Positions 1 through 10,779 of a DNA stretch of 64,000 nt are shown here, one piece after another. Position numbers and translations under genes: made by a program. The notes beneath the pieces were generated by a model. That model ran no database searches and was not told the origin of the DNA. It worked only from the letters and a program-made list of their open reading frames with translations. How positions within the stretch are numbered: the first letter of the stretch is position 1; every line of letters begins with the position of its first letter. The DNA comes from Petrosia ficiformis (Eukaryota > Porifera > Demospongiae > Haplosclerida > Petrosiidae): positions 26,091,466 to 26,155,465 of the forward strand of contig OX345636.1 in assembly GCA_947044365.1 (NCBI GenBank), in the 5' to 3' direction.

Positions 1-632
1 GGCTGTTTTATTTCAATGTGGGTTCCATCGATGGCACCTAAACACTGTGGAACTGAATATGCATCGTAGAATTTCAAAACTTTTTCCTTGACACTTTCTT
101 CGGTCAAAGGGAGCTTAATAAAACTAGGTCCTAAGTGTGTGGTGATTGCCCATGACACTCTTCTAATTATAATAGAACAGCTAGCCCTGGAAAGTCCAAA
201 AGCATTTGCTACTTTTCTCAGCCTCCCTTCATCAGACAGATAATACAAAACTACAGCAACCTGTGTTTCCACAGAGATTGGACTACGCATATGAGTAGCT
301 TGACGTTCAATATATGACCCAAGTAGGCTGCAGAGTTCAAAGAAACTAACACGAGACATTCTGAAATTCTCCCTCCACTCTTCCTCCAACATACTGCCAT
401 TTAAAAAGTTGTCCCACCATGTAGAGGTCCTACCTGGTCTAACCCAAAATCTTTTTCTCTTTCTTTTCTTCTTGGGGCATTTTTTTCTGCTCGAATTAAT
501 AACTTGAGTAACTAACAGCTGCTTTTGATGATATAAAGTTCTATACTCGTTCATCATAGCCAGATTAACCTGCTGCAATACCAATAAACAGGATAACAAC
601 ACCAGCAACACCACGATGTGCCTTTCCGACAT
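1..632 (-). CDS. HARBI1-like PIF/Harbinger transposase, N-terminal 210 residues
   Basis: The frame is open from ATG at 632 to the window edge with no stop or frameshift. After a hydrophobic N-terminal stretch comes a basic tract ([16 protein letters not shown]) and then [26 protein letters not shown] and a helix-turn-helix-like region around [18 protein letters not shown]. It ends in the first catalytic block, [15 protein letters not shown], whose Asp is the first acidic residue of the DDE triad in DDE_Tnp_4 enzymes. The other two acidic residues lie outside the window. The family makes a nuclear cut-and-paste transposase. Intact reading frame and a good terminus suggest a fairly young copy. 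Confidence 0.85.
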   Translation of the reverse strand, partial: MSERHIVVLLVLLSCLLVLQQVNLAMMNEYRTLYHQKQLLVTQVINSSRKKCPKKKRKRKRFWVRPGRTSTWWDNFLNGSMLEEEWRENFRMSRVSFFELCSLLGSYIERQATHMRSPISVETQVAVVLYYLSDEGRLRKVANAFGLSRASCSIIIRRVSWAITTHLGPSFIKLPLTEESVKEKVLKFYDAYSVPQCLGAIDGTHIEIKQ

Positions 633-841
633 ATTTTTCAATAGTCCACACCCCCAAACATCACGTTTTTCACGTTTACACAATGTTTCATTTGTTGCGT
701 TTTCAAATGTTTCCAGTTTGAGTAGCGTCTTCAGAAGTTAACGTTTTCAACAGCGTTTTCACCATTTTTGTGTAAACAGAAGGTGCATACGCAAAGAAAA
801 GTTATTGTTTTCTACCAAAACGTTTCTGTGTAAACGTGGCC
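1..841 (-). mobile_element. PIF/Harbinger DNA transposon, 5' part only
   Basis: The element runs off the left edge. Its visible terminus is 811-841; read on the minus strand it begins GGCCACGTTTACACAGAAAC, a form typical of Harbinger ends. It is followed by TTA at 842-844, the usual 3-bp Harbinger target site. The transposase start lies about 210 bp inside the end. The segment between is A/T-rich with several GTTTTC-like words and shows no second gene. The Myb-like partner gene found in many Harbinger elements would lie outside the window if present. Confidence 0.75.
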
Positions 842-869
842 TTAATAATAATATAACAGTCTAATAGTA

Positions 870-1066
870 TACATGTATGTTGGTAGACACAGGTCTTACA
901 TGCATACATACATACATGTATGCATAGTGCATACATGCATACATACATACATACGTACATACATACATACATATATGTATCTCTAATACATGCATACATG
1001 CAGCAAAACCACACATTAAAGACATTAATCACACACACACACACACACGCACACACACACACACTG
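870..1066. repeat. Microsatellite cluster
   Basis: A (CATA)n/(TACA)n tract at about 894-985 and a (CA)n tract at 1030-1065 adjoin the Harbinger terminus. Minus-strand open frames across it are products of the repeat and not genes. Confidence 0.9.
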
Positions 1067-1693
1067 TGGCTATGAGATTAAGTCAAAACATGTTGACCTT
1101 AAATGTCAGAGAACCTAACCTGGGCATGCCTGCCTAATTTGTAAGGAGGTACACTTGATAATCAGAAATATATACCATCACATTATAATACATAATATTA
1201 TAATATAATAATTATATTGAACGTCATGAGCTTTTGACCCTCACATAACTATGATTACACTGTTAAAAATCAGGCTATGAACACTGATCATAAATAGCCA
1301 AATTAAAAACAATAAGACTGCATTTATAAATAAGTAGTTACTAATAGCAAAATGGCTCAACAGTTATTATTTGCACATTGAGCCAATGACATTAATTTTA
1401 GTGATGTTTTAAACAACATAATGGTTATGTGTGAAGCTTTAACTAGAAATGTCATGCTTTTATAACATTCTTTATAATGTGAAGAATGTTATGACACAAA
1501 ATAACAATGCTATCCAGCAGGTACATGTATCAGAAATTGCTATCTACATGTACATCTCTGATATTTCCCCATAAGCAGCAAATAATTACAAATAGTAACA
1601 TAAATGGGGTTGAGGTTACCCACTATTTATCTCAACCATGCATGTCAGATGACACTAATGACGTCTAATGTTCTGAAAGATAACAAAGAAAAG
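1067..1693. other. Non-coding stretch
   Basis: AT-rich sequence with no recognisable coding similarity, splice pairs or repeat structure apart from short palindromic words such as the pair around 1452-1490. Confidence 0.5.
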
Positions 1694-1842
1694 TATCCTG
1701 CATTTGCCAGGCTTTCATCACTCTAGCCATTCCAGCATCGTCAGCACCAGCAGAAAGGATTTTCAGCCTTTCTGAAAAGATATTTAGACTGGAGCGTTGT
1801 TCTTTATGTGATGCTCTTTTTCAGAACTTAAATGTTGATTAG
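1694..1842 (+). pseudogene. hAT transposase C-terminal dimerisation domain, remnant
   Basis: Translation gives YPAFARLSSL, a one-base frameshift near 1722, then AIPASSAPAERIFSLSEKIF and LERCSLCDALFQNLNVD before TAG at 1840. This is the signature end of hAT transposases (Dimer_Tnp_hAT: Y-P-x-LARL, then SSAPxERxFS, then LxxLxxN). No upstream RNase H-like domain or terminal repeats were found, so it is an isolated old fragment. Confidence 0.8.
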
Positions 1843-2300
1843 GTGTATAGTTATACATGTAGTTAGTATTTAGTAATTCAATTAAAAACAATGTGTAAAT
1901 GTGAGTTTAAGTTATGTATTTGTTCTCACTCAAGCACGAAATTATTGTATTCTATGGTTGTAAAGGGACTATCCTTATATGAAGTGACAACCCGAGTAGT
2001 AGCCTCTGAGTCTGACTCTATTGTTCACATGCAGAGTGCCCCCCCCCCCCCCCAAATAATAAAGTGCCAAAAATTACCACCCTAAAAGACTCGGAATGAA
2101 ATGGAATATATGTGCAAAGTTAAGTGAAATTTAGAGTAAAGGTTTACCTAAGGAAATTGTAAACCTACACATACCATATACATGTACATGAAAATATTAT
2201 CGACACGGTTTTTTAATTGACGGTTTGGTGATTTTAGATTCAAACCATCAAATTAAAAATCACCGATTAATTCACGAATGCACAATCCAAACGTTTTCTT

Positions 2301-2429
2301 TTGTAACTTCTACATTTTACACAACACAGACTTTTAACTTACGTAGACAGAGGACCTTCTAAAAATGTCATAGATATTAAAATGTTAGTTGGAGGAAAGC
2401 AGCAAGGTGAGTGTTTGAAAGTGCAACTG
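2301..2429 (+). repeat. Dispersed subterminal repeat, copy 1
   Basis: The sequence runs from an AACTTCTACATTTTA block through AGACAGAGGACCTTCTAA to AAAGCAGCAAGGTGAGTGTTTG. It is a diverged copy of the units at 9735-10030, 19785-19985 (inverted) and 49878-50125 (inverted). At the other sites the unit forms part of long terminal repeats of two-gene elements, so this is probably a solo end fragment. Confidence 0.65.
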
Positions 2430-3650
2430 TTGATATGCATGACATGATGTCTGTGTAAAATTAACTACTCCATGAACAGCCAATATTTATTATGGTCACC
2501 TATCCTAGATCAAACATGAGAAAGTCCAGCTGATATATTATATAACATGTATATTACATATTGTATAACACAACCAGAGGTGAAGACTATCCTTACAAGG
2601 TGGGGCACTCATAGAGAAATTAGAACTAAACTTAGCCCAATAGCAAAATCATAAGGTGTATAATCACCCCAGAGGCTGTGGCAAAACAAACCACTTTACC
2701 ACAAGCTTTTAGCACACATGTAAATATTGGCTTCCTTGGAAATAGAATATCAAAATAATTAAGACCCTTTGCATAGCACAAACAAACAAATAACCAACAA
2801 ACAAAAATAAAGGCAATTAAAAAAATTCCCAATAATCTACACTACTACAAAACAAGTATAATAGACTTCCATAACCAGAAAACAAAAGTGTCATTATTGG
2901 AGCACAAAGAGTTAACAGCTACCACCTGTTAATCTTTTATAATCATACAATCCTTTGGGAACAAGACAATGCCTATATATCAATCATACTTCTTGTATCT
3001 GGACACACAGTGTGTGTGTGTGTGTGTGACGGCAAAGTTTGCACATGCACATGCAATGTTTTCCTGGCTCTCTTTCATCCCTCATCCATACTGTACTGCT
3101 GTGGTTATTAAACACTTGAAAAGGCCTCATGTGTTGACCTTAAAAGGCATACATATAATGTGTAGTCTGTGGATGCATTGACCCTTAGCCTAATTTGTAA
3201 GTATGACTACATGTACACATGAATGTGCTTGTTAAACTTACCACATTGAAACATTCTTCAAACTGTGCTAATGTTACACACAGTAGATCATCAGGGAGCC
3301 TCCACAATCTATATAGTAATTATACAACAATAAGTTTCTGTCCCTTACTGTACAAATGTATTACTCTATGCATCTAGTACACCTTTGGCAATGTACATGC
3401 AGTAGTGAAAATTTCACAATAACATCACAATATAATATTCAAGAAATACCCCGATATTGCTAGCTAATAAACAAAATGTTTTTTTGTTGTTGTTGTTTAC
3501 ATATTTGAAGATTCTAAACCTGAGGTCCTACTTCTGGTAAAGATTAAAAATGCACAGCACTAAGTGGTAACTGTATGATAATTAGATTCCTTATCAGGTG
3601 TTAACAAGGAAGATAATTAGTGAATCCCAGTAGGGAAACCAGTTTGAAGG

Positions 3651-3784
3651 TCATGGGCCAATAATCACCACTTCAGTGTTGTATAGAGTGGTTTGGCATA
3701 TTTGTAGATAGTATCTATCTACATATTTTAATTTGCCAAACCATTCTATACATGACATGGAAGTGGTGAACAAATGACCCACTA
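3651..3784. repeat. Foldback hairpin, MITE-like
   Basis: The two halves (3651-3718 and 3719-3784) are imperfect reverse complements: the left half has CACCACTTC and TATAGAGTGGTTTGGCA, the right half TGCCAAACCATTCTATA (offset by a T-rich change) and GAAGTGGTG. There is almost no loop. No clear target duplication was found. Confidence 0.6.
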
Positions 3785-4073
3785 CTATGCAAAAGACAGG
3801 AAAACCATTGGATACAAGACCTTCAAAATTGTTACCCCCTTTATCTTATCTTATTTGCTAACAGCCACATCAAAGTTACAGACAGGTGTTATATACACTA
3901 TATACACCCAACCACAGGTGGATATGAAACCACAGGGCTGATATAAGACCTATAATGACGTTCATAATAGATTGCATCAGTCTGAGCATGCACAATCAAG
4001 TTGTAAATTGAGAGGTGTAGAGCAGTAGATGTTAGGTAACATTGATGTACATGTTAAGTAAAGAATATATTAT

Positions 4074-4212
4074 ATATAGCATGGCTTCCCAGTGTGTATC
4101 AGCAATATCAGCCCTTCACCCCAAGATAGCAGCCCTCTGCCTCACCTTGGGCTGCTATCTCGGGTTTCAGGTCTGATATTGCTGATACACACCTCGAAGC
4201 CATGTTATATAT
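4074..4212. repeat. Foldback hairpin, about 60-bp arms
   Basis: The left arm (about 4075-4134) with CATGGCTTC, GTGTGTATCAGCAATATCAG and AAGATAGCAGCCC is mirrored by GGGCTGCTATCT, CTGATATTGCTGATACACAC and GAAGCCATG on the right (about 4147-4204), around a loop of about 12 bp. It is consistent with a small MITE or palindromic element; the flanking TATATA context prevents calling a duplication. Confidence 0.7.
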
Positions 4213-5330
4213 TACATAACTTTGTGCTGTGCATTCACTATATATTCATCATTTCTTAAAGAGCACAGGTCATGTATTTAAAGTGAACTGAGGACATAAT
4301 TTATAATAATTTACAAAATCAAAGTTGAATGAACTGTACATTAGCAAGTTACAAATTCCATAAATTGGTGACAGAAATGGTAACAGGATGTCCAGACTTT
4401 TAGAACACAGAATGGATAATAAAAACACTAAGGCTACATTAATTAAATATGTTACTAATAGTAAAATGGCTTGGTTTACAAATATTCACTGGCTAAGGAA
4501 ACCAATCCAAATACCTTAGTGCCTTAATATACATGTACATACATACTACATACAAAAATACATACATACATACATGTACATACTTACATACATACATATG
4601 TATGAGAGAGTTGATCAGATAGACACGTATAACACACCCAGAGGCTGTGATTGTGGGCAACCTCATGAATTATGTAAGATCTAGCCACATAGCAGGTGGA
4701 GAACCTTTGTGGTGTCATCATTTATATAATCTGACTTTCTCATACCTATTATAGTGATTATACTGAGCCAATTCAACTGCTATTAACATGCTATTTGTAT
4801 GAGTATTACATGTGCTTAGATGTGCCCATAATTTTCTGGGGACATCTCAGCTATTATATTTCGTAATTACATAAACTTACAGACATCTTCTTGGCCAGGT
4901 TGTATTGAATACCAGCTATTGGATCCTCAACCACATAGGACTATCAGGATCATTTTGAAGATGAGGACGTACTTCACTCTGTAGGAAGGGAAATGTGTGT
5001 GTTTTTGTCTTGTTCACATTCAGAATTAAAATGTGACAACTTTATATGTACTATAGTGTATAGTTTAATGTCACAAGGTTAATACATGACTGTAACTCAA
5101 TAATGTATACCTGTAGTGTATAGTTTAATATCATAAGGGTAATTAATAGTTAATACAAACTCAACGAGCACCATCGGGACAGGACCCTCGCCTAAGTTGA
5201 ATTGCACATGCGTGTAACATATTGTTACTTGGTTGCATAAAATTGACATTTGCTAACAGCTTCTTTTAATGATTTCCTAACTGTTTGCAATATTTATACT
5301 TCGCCAGACAGAATTGAGATGTGAAGACTT

Positions 5331-5700
5331 AAAGTGCAACAACAGATAGGTTCCCTTGATTGTGGACTGTTTGCAATTGCCTTTGCTACCGAATTATGTG
5401 AAATGTTAGGATCTCTTGACCTTGAAAAAGTAATTTTTAAGCAAAGTATGATGAGACAACATTTGGAACATTGCATTAGAGAGAACAGGATGGAAGTCTT
5501 CCCCAAGCACATTCTTCCTTTAAATGACTTACCTGTTCCAGATATATTCGACAGAATTATTTTGCTATTGCAAAATGCCAGATATCTTTGATGAATTTAT
5601 GGTTCAATGCAGCAGTTGTGAACACTGGTTTCATTTTAGTTGTGTTGGATTTTGTTCTGGTGAACCTACTGATAATTGGATTTGTGATGAATGCTTGTAA
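5331..5700 (+). pseudogene. Ulp1-protease C-terminus plus half PHD finger, Ginger-like tail
   Basis: The first frame (5331-5591) reads VQQQIGSLDCGLFAIAFA, the Gln-(x)n-Asp-Cys-Gly block containing the nucleophile Cys and oxyanion-hole Gln of C48 (Ulp1/SENP) proteases. The His and Asp of the triad are missing upstream. A second frame overlapping by 17 bases (5575-5700) gives MVQCSSCEHWFHFSCVGF and then WICDECL, the second half of a PHD finger. The same order, Ulp1 then PHD, ends the Ginger-type gene at 52808-55708. It is therefore best read as the frameshifted 3' end of a related element. Confidence 0.7.
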
Positions 5701-6259
5701 AATAAAAAATCTTTTGCTATTGCAAATATTTTGGCAATTATTTGTGAATGTTTGATCATTTGGGTGTGTCCGTCATTAAATTTTGCCAGTAATCGTTTGT
5801 AGTTGAAACAGTCTGGTGGTTCGGAAACGCCTCAGATCAGTCTGCCTTTTGGTACATAAACAGTAAGAATCTGTTACTATTGTTTGAGGAAATCTTAAAT
5901 AAATCTGGGCTAATCGTTGATAAGAAAATAGAGATTGTCCGAAGATTGATCTTTTTGTCTGGTTACTGCAGCAAACGGACACCTCTCTCTCTCCAGCCAC
6001 AGCGGTAAAAGTTTTTAAGCTATATCTTTCACTTTTGTATTATGATACAAACAAAACCTGCTCTTTGAAATGGTTTACAAATTATTGGCATTAGATGTTC
6101 ACATAAGGAGATATAAGCGTCCGAAATTTGAGTAGTCTGTTTATTAATTGTTTACTCTACTACCAATTTTCATTTCTTGTCAAAATGATGTTATAATAAA
6201 TACAAAATACATAAATATATATTGAATATTTAGTACTTACATGATGATGAATTTAATTA
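5701..6259. other. Non-coding stretch
   Basis: AT-rich DNA without recognisable coding or repeat structure between the Ulp1-PHD remnant and the TTAA that opens the next element. Confidence 0.5.
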
Positions 6260-6356
6260 TTAACCCTTCATCTGCTGTAGGCGCTTTAAGGCGCCCCACC
6301 CACTAGAGTAAACAACCAATTTCCGTACACATTGAAATTCGGACAGTTGTATCTCG

Positions 6357-6660
6357 AGACTGGGTAGAGCTCTGATCACAGTTCTTTCACCAGTTGATAG
6401 CTAATTTATAGTGTCATTTGCAAACCAGTCTATAGCTGCATCGGTCAGTTACCCAGTTGCTGTACTTCAAAATACTAATCGTCCAAATGAAGTCAAACTT
6501 CGTACAAAAAAATCAAATTTCGATCATCCAGCACAGAAACTTCATGCAAGTAGCAGCTGTTGGGGTTATTCTGTTTTCAGACACTGTAACTAACCATCAA
6601 CAAAACCTGCAAACATGACTTGCTACAACACTCCTCTTAGCACTGTACACGAACTGTAAA
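6357..6660. repeat. Long inverted repeat, left arm
   Basis: Reverse complement of 9426-9726. A 60-codon open frame inside (6411-6593) is matched by no coding signal in the other arm and is treated as chance. Confidence 0.8.
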
Positions 6661-7683
6661 CATGTACATAAATAATTTTTCAGCGCATGCGCATAAAATC
6701 ACTTAGCAGAGCATGTGGAAAGATTGAGGGAAGTTATCTTTTGTATTGGTTACAAAGTTCTTACATTGGCGTTCTGTACTGTGTTTTTGAGCATGAGTAA
6801 TAATTATTGTGATGCTGGGTACATTTGGGTTTAGGTAGGCTATTAAAAGGTGAAAATTTAATTCTGAAAGTGTTAATTATAATTATAATACTTGTTCATA
6901 TATATATATAATTGTCATATTTAAATTGTTTATGGTAATGTTTTTCATTAAAGTAATGTAAAAATGTTTGGCTACAAGTCACGAAATATTACGACACGTA
7001 CCTCTCATGATCTCGTTATGAAATCTGATATGATTGTTTACCTAATGACAGGAGTGACCTAGGTCATACGTTGCAAGGGCTCCTAGAGTGATTAAGCATA
7101 GCAAATGCAATATGTCAAATTCACAATAAAAATATGATGCTTAATTCTGGCCACACCCCCTTACTTGCACCTACAAAGTTGGATGTGTGACATGATCTCT
7201 TTTGATGTAAATTTATGTTCCTCTATTGGTAGGTAGATGTATTAAAATTATATTACAACATAATATAAGTATGTGATCAAAAAACGTAACATGAATTAAC
7301 ACCTTCAAATTGCAATTTACATCTACTATAATGCTATATTTAATTAGGTAGTACCTTAACACAAATGTGAAGTACTTGTGATGTTTATAAGGTATAAATA
7401 GTAGAACTAGGTAGAAAGGTTTTTTGGGAGAGGGATTAATGGGATCATAGATAGTATATTAAAGACTATACTATCTATGATGAGATTATCTTGGGGTGTC
7501 TTAGTTAGTTGGGAATATATCTATGCTTAAAATACCTTTCTTGCTACTATGTAGAAATAGTAATCGTGCTGTAACTGTTAATTCATTGACTATTTAGATG
7601 GCTAAATATCCAGCCCTAAAAGAGAGAATTGTTATATCTCGGTCTCAGCTTCCGTCCAAAGATTACTCATATTCCAACGATAC
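6661..7683. other. Non-coding interior of the pogo-like element
   Basis: No N-terminal helix-turn-helix or first catalytic Asp of the transposase could be found here, so the 5' part of the gene is deleted or decayed. A short perfect hairpin (ATAGATAGTATA ... TATACTATCTAT) lies at about 7445-7479. Confidence 0.5.
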
Positions 7684-9330
7684 ATGCCCCTCAAAATACT
7701 TTTTATGTATTGGTTTTACCAACACTTCTTGATGTGTGTGCCTTCAGTACGTCCTATTTTATTGTTGATGGATGGACATTCAAGTCATTATAATCCAGAG
7801 GTGATCAGAGCAGCAGCTAAAGAGAAAATTATTCTTTTCACTCTTCCACCCATATTACTCAACCAATTGATAAAGGGGCATTTGGCCCCCTTAAATCATG
7901 CTGGAAACGTGTGTGTCACGAATTTTATACCAAAAACCCTGGACGGGTAGTGTCCCGTTTTGATTTTTCAGCTCTTTTCTCCGAAGCATGGAAACTATCA
8001 ATGACCCCCAAAAACATAATATCGGGGTTTCAAGTAACTGGTGTATATCCATTTGATAGAAATCGAGTGCTGGTGCACTTACAAGAAAGTGGTTCAAAAT
8101 TCCAACTGGAAAGTCTAATCCAAAGTACAGGCTTAGCCTATATACCTCTCTACAGTCCAGTGTGTAAGCGATCAAGACCTGATACACCCTCTGATGGTGA
8201 TCTACATGTACTACGACAGTCACATTCCAGTGATTTGTTAGCCGGAGATGACCTTGATTTTCACTGTGATCAGTCACTGTTGGAGAGATCATTATCTGAG
8301 GGTAACATTAGCAGAGATTCTACTCCTTTTAAAAAAGCAACATCAATCAGCAGATTTCTCAATACTCCTTGTGTTCCAAATAAGATAACTACGAAAAATA
8401 CAAAGTCCTGTGGGAAGGTTTTAACTAGCCTCGAAAACATAAAATTGTTAGAACAGAAGAAAAAAGCTAAAGAAAAAGAGCAACAAGAAAAGGAAGAACG
8501 TAAAGCTCAGAGAGCAGGAAAGGCCAAAGCTAAGATACAAAAGAAAGGTAGTAAAGGTAAAATGCTTTTGTACATTTATGTTTCATTTAATGCTGTATTT
8601 CAGTAGGTATAAATCCCACTGCTAATGTTCTCCCATCATCTGATCAAGGAGATACATTCACCCAGGAAGAGTTGTCTCATTTTGCTAGATGTTATGAAAA
8701 TGGCTATGACATCCCAGACCAGTGATATCTTAAATGGCTCAAGTTGATTCATCCAAATGACCAACACTCACATGAATGTAAGTACTGGTGTTATATTATA
8801 ATTAGGGCATGAACTAATATTTGAATGTTTGTTCGAACATAGAATGTTCAAACGGCAATTTCAAACAATCGAACATGGGTTTGGTCTCAATAATTACATT
8901 CCAATGTGTTTTTGCAATTTCTAGCTAGGTCTGTAAAGCTTATATCAGCTATTAATAGATGTAAAAGGCAAGGAAAATGCTGCAGAAGGTGATAGGTTTG
9001 ACCGTTTTTGCAAAAAATGTGCCAAAAAATGTTGAAATTAATTAATGAAGTGAGACTCACATCAAACCAGGCTTTAACTAGACTCAAACTTGTATACTGA
9101 TAATGGAGATGAATGTTTGCAGATTGATTGGTACTAATGATTGTCATGCCATAGTTATTTCTTTTTATTTAGGTTCATCCAAGTGTATGCATGGTACATG
9201 CGGTCATCCGAAAGCCTATAAATGGGTGCAATGTTCAATCTGTGAAAAATGGCAGCACTGGTGTTGTGCTAGTGTACTAGCTAGTAATGCAAAAAAGATA
9301 GATTTTGTGTTTTATTGCTCTGAGTGTTAA
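7684..9330 (+). pseudogene. pogo/Tigger-like transposase C-terminal part with PHD-type finger
   Basis: Exon 1 (7684-8556) starts inside the DDE_1 domain: RPILLLMDGHSSHYNPE holds the second catalytic Asp. After a frameshift near 7848, QPIDKGAFGPLK holds the third, followed by FSEAWKLSMTPKNIISGFQV and a Lys/Glu-rich coiled coil. A GT donor at 8557 and AG before 8607 lead to exon 2 (ARCYENGYDIPDQ, then an in-frame TGA at 8723). A final exon from 9173 to TAA at 9330 encodes WVQCSICEKWQHWCC and FYCSEC, a PHD-type finger. The N-terminal HTH and first Asp are missing. It is related to the pogo-like gene at 20490-22380, which shares the motif before the finger. Confidence 0.75.
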
Positions 9331-9425
9331 ATGTTAATGAAATCATTTCAGTAATCATGTTTATGAAAACATTTATTATGGTGGTTAATGATTACGCATG
9401 TGCTGAAGAAATTAATGCTAATTTT

Positions 9426-9726
9426 TACAGTTCGTGTACAATGCAAAGAGGATTGTTGTAGCAAGTCATGTTTGCAGGTTTTGTTGATGGTTAGTTACAG
9501 TGTCTGAAAACAGAATAACCCCAACAGCTGCTACTTGCATGAAGTTTCTGTGCTGGATGATCGAAATTTGATTTTTTTGTACGAAGTTTGACTTCATTTG
9601 GACGATTAGTATTTTGAAGTACAGCAACTGGGTAACTGACCGATGCAGCTATAGACTGGTTTGCAAATGACTCTATACATTAGCTATCATCTGGTGAAAG
9701 AACTATGATCAGAGCTCTACCCAGTC
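9426..9726. repeat. Long inverted repeat, right arm
   Basis: Reverse complement of 6357-6660, marking the right side of the pogo-like element. Confidence 0.8.
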
Positions 9727-9734
9727 TGGAAAGA

Positions 9735-10030
9735 AGAGTTGTTAAGAAAGCCATTGATGTTAAATTTATGCTTCGTTATCACCAGGAAGAGAGTAAGACA
9801 AGCGCTTGAAAATTTAGTACTTCCACGGGCAACGCCCACCTCTATACTCGCCTGCATAACTTCTGCATTTTAAACAGCAGTGACGTTTAACTGACTTAGT
9901 TAGACAGAAGACCATCTAAGAAAGCTGTAGATACCAAAAACATGCTTCGTTAGCTACAGGAAAGCAGCAAGGCGAGTGTTTGAAAGTGTAGTAGTCAGTG
10001 GCAACGCCCACAATTAGCGTCTCTTTATTG
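9735..10030 (+). repeat. Subterminal repeat, two tandem units
   Basis: Unit one (about 9735-9845) and unit two (about 9895-10030) share the order TTAAGAAAGC / CTAAGAAAGC, ATGCTTCGTTA, AGGAA(G/A)AGAGTAAG-like spacer, GCGCTTGAAA / GTGTTTGAAA and GGCAACGCCCAC. The same two-unit arrangement, inverted, is seen at 49878-50125. Repeated subterminal units of this kind are common transposase-binding regions; that role is inference. Confidence 0.65.
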
Positions 10031-10191
10031 CTTTTTATAGGTATGTAACTTCGATTTTTGGGCTCCATTAAACTAAATAAACATCTTCTTAATGCTGTAT
10101 GCATATCAGTTTCTTTTATATTCCATGATTTCATACTATAAAATCAATCAGAAAATGTCTACAAATTTCTTTGGCACCACGCCCACAAACA

Positions 10192-10220
10192 GGAATAATT
10201 GAAAACGCATATAGAGTAAT
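10192..10220. repeat. 29-bp target-site duplication, left copy
   Basis: The 29 bases 10192-10220 recur exactly at 16659-16687 in direct orientation, bracketing the LINE. They begin GGAATAATTG and end ATAGAGTAAT. Confidence 0.9.
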
Positions 10221-10393
10221 GAAAGAAATACCATCATAATTGCAATGACAATTGTACATATGCAATTAGAGATAATTATACAAGTAGGTAAAAAAAAACA
10301 AAAAAAAACAGCCTAGGTCACAAGGTGGCCTCCATATGGAGGTGCTTGGCAAGGCAATAAGGAAATAAATAAAATTAATAAAAGAAGACAGTA

Positions 10394-10490
10394 TAGTAAC
10401 CTGGGGTAAATTCGAATTGGGGTAAATTCGAATCGGGGTAATATCGAACATATATACTTTAATGTATTATCTTTGCAAATAGTTCGAAAT
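10394..10490. promoter_or_regulatory. Terminal and subterminal transposase-binding-like motifs, left end
   Basis: Within about 100 bp the motif GGGGTAAATTCGAA or its relatives occurs in direct orientation at about 10402, 10420 and 10435, and inverted as TTCGAAATTACCCC at about 10482-10495. Arrays of a short inverted or direct motif at transposon ends are typical binding sites for the transposase HTH domain; function here is inferred. Confidence 0.6.
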
Positions 10491-10779
10491 TACCCCGTTT
10501 AAGTATGTAAGTGTTTGTTGTTATAGTTATATAATACTTTACATACATCACTTGAAACTGGTACCACAATGTAGAACAGGGCTAGGGCTATTCAATGATG
10601 CGTGACAGCCACGGGCCACGATCGCACTTTGGTGGTTACACGCTTCGTTGCAGCTGGTCATTCAAAAAAATATTTTGATTTACCACAGTTGTAAGGTTAG
10701 TCTATAATACTGTTATAGCTATAATAATGATATATAACTGCATATTAATAATATTAAATAAATATATATGTATATATAG

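Larger units (their letters stand above)
1843..5330. other. Long non-coding stretch with hairpins and simple repeats
   Basis: No gene is recognisable. It holds a poly-C run (about 2039-2053), a (TG)n at 3009-3028, (ATAC)n at about 4541-4600, one copy of a dispersed subterminal repeat and two foldback hairpins listed separately. Short open frames here lack family motifs. Confidence 0.5.
6357..9726 (+). mobile_element. pogo-like transposon with about 300-bp inverted repeats
   Basis: Bases 6357-6660 and 9426-9726 are about 300-bp reverse complements with high identity (for example GACTGGGTAGAGCTCTGATC against GATCAGAGCTCTACCCAGTC). Between them lie a pogo/Tigger-type DDE fragment and a PHD-type exon on the plus strand. 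Sequence just outside the arms diverges or belongs to the host element. The outer words GCGCTTTAA (6281-6290 region) and GCGCTTGAA (9802-9810) could be a degraded target duplication, but this is not certain. Confidence 0.6.
6260..10214 (-). mobile_element. Internally deleted relative of the two-gene element at 17440-20041
   Basis: The left end (TTAA then CCCTTCATCTGC and TGTAGGCGCTTTAA, 6260-6290) is the reverse complement of 20015-20043. Bases 9801-10138 are the reverse complement of 19682-20026, and 10133-10214 the reverse complement of 17430-17516. The two genes lying between those segments in the other copy (about 17517-19681) are absent here, so this is a gene-less deletion derivative in the opposite orientation. 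A pogo-like element separates its outer 30 bp from the rest, and a LINE begins at 10221. Confidence 0.6.

Noticed and set aside
802..1062. 86-codon minus-strand frame rich in Cys/Val/Tyr/Met
   Set aside because: It translates (CA)n and (TACA)n microsatellites; no coding signal.
7891..8292. 133-codon minus-strand frame
   Set aside because: Antisense to the recognised pogo-like transposase; no motif.
9916..10134. 72-codon minus-strand frame in the long end repeat
   Set aside because: Falls in the non-coding end repeat shared with 19682-20026; conservation is explained by the repeat.
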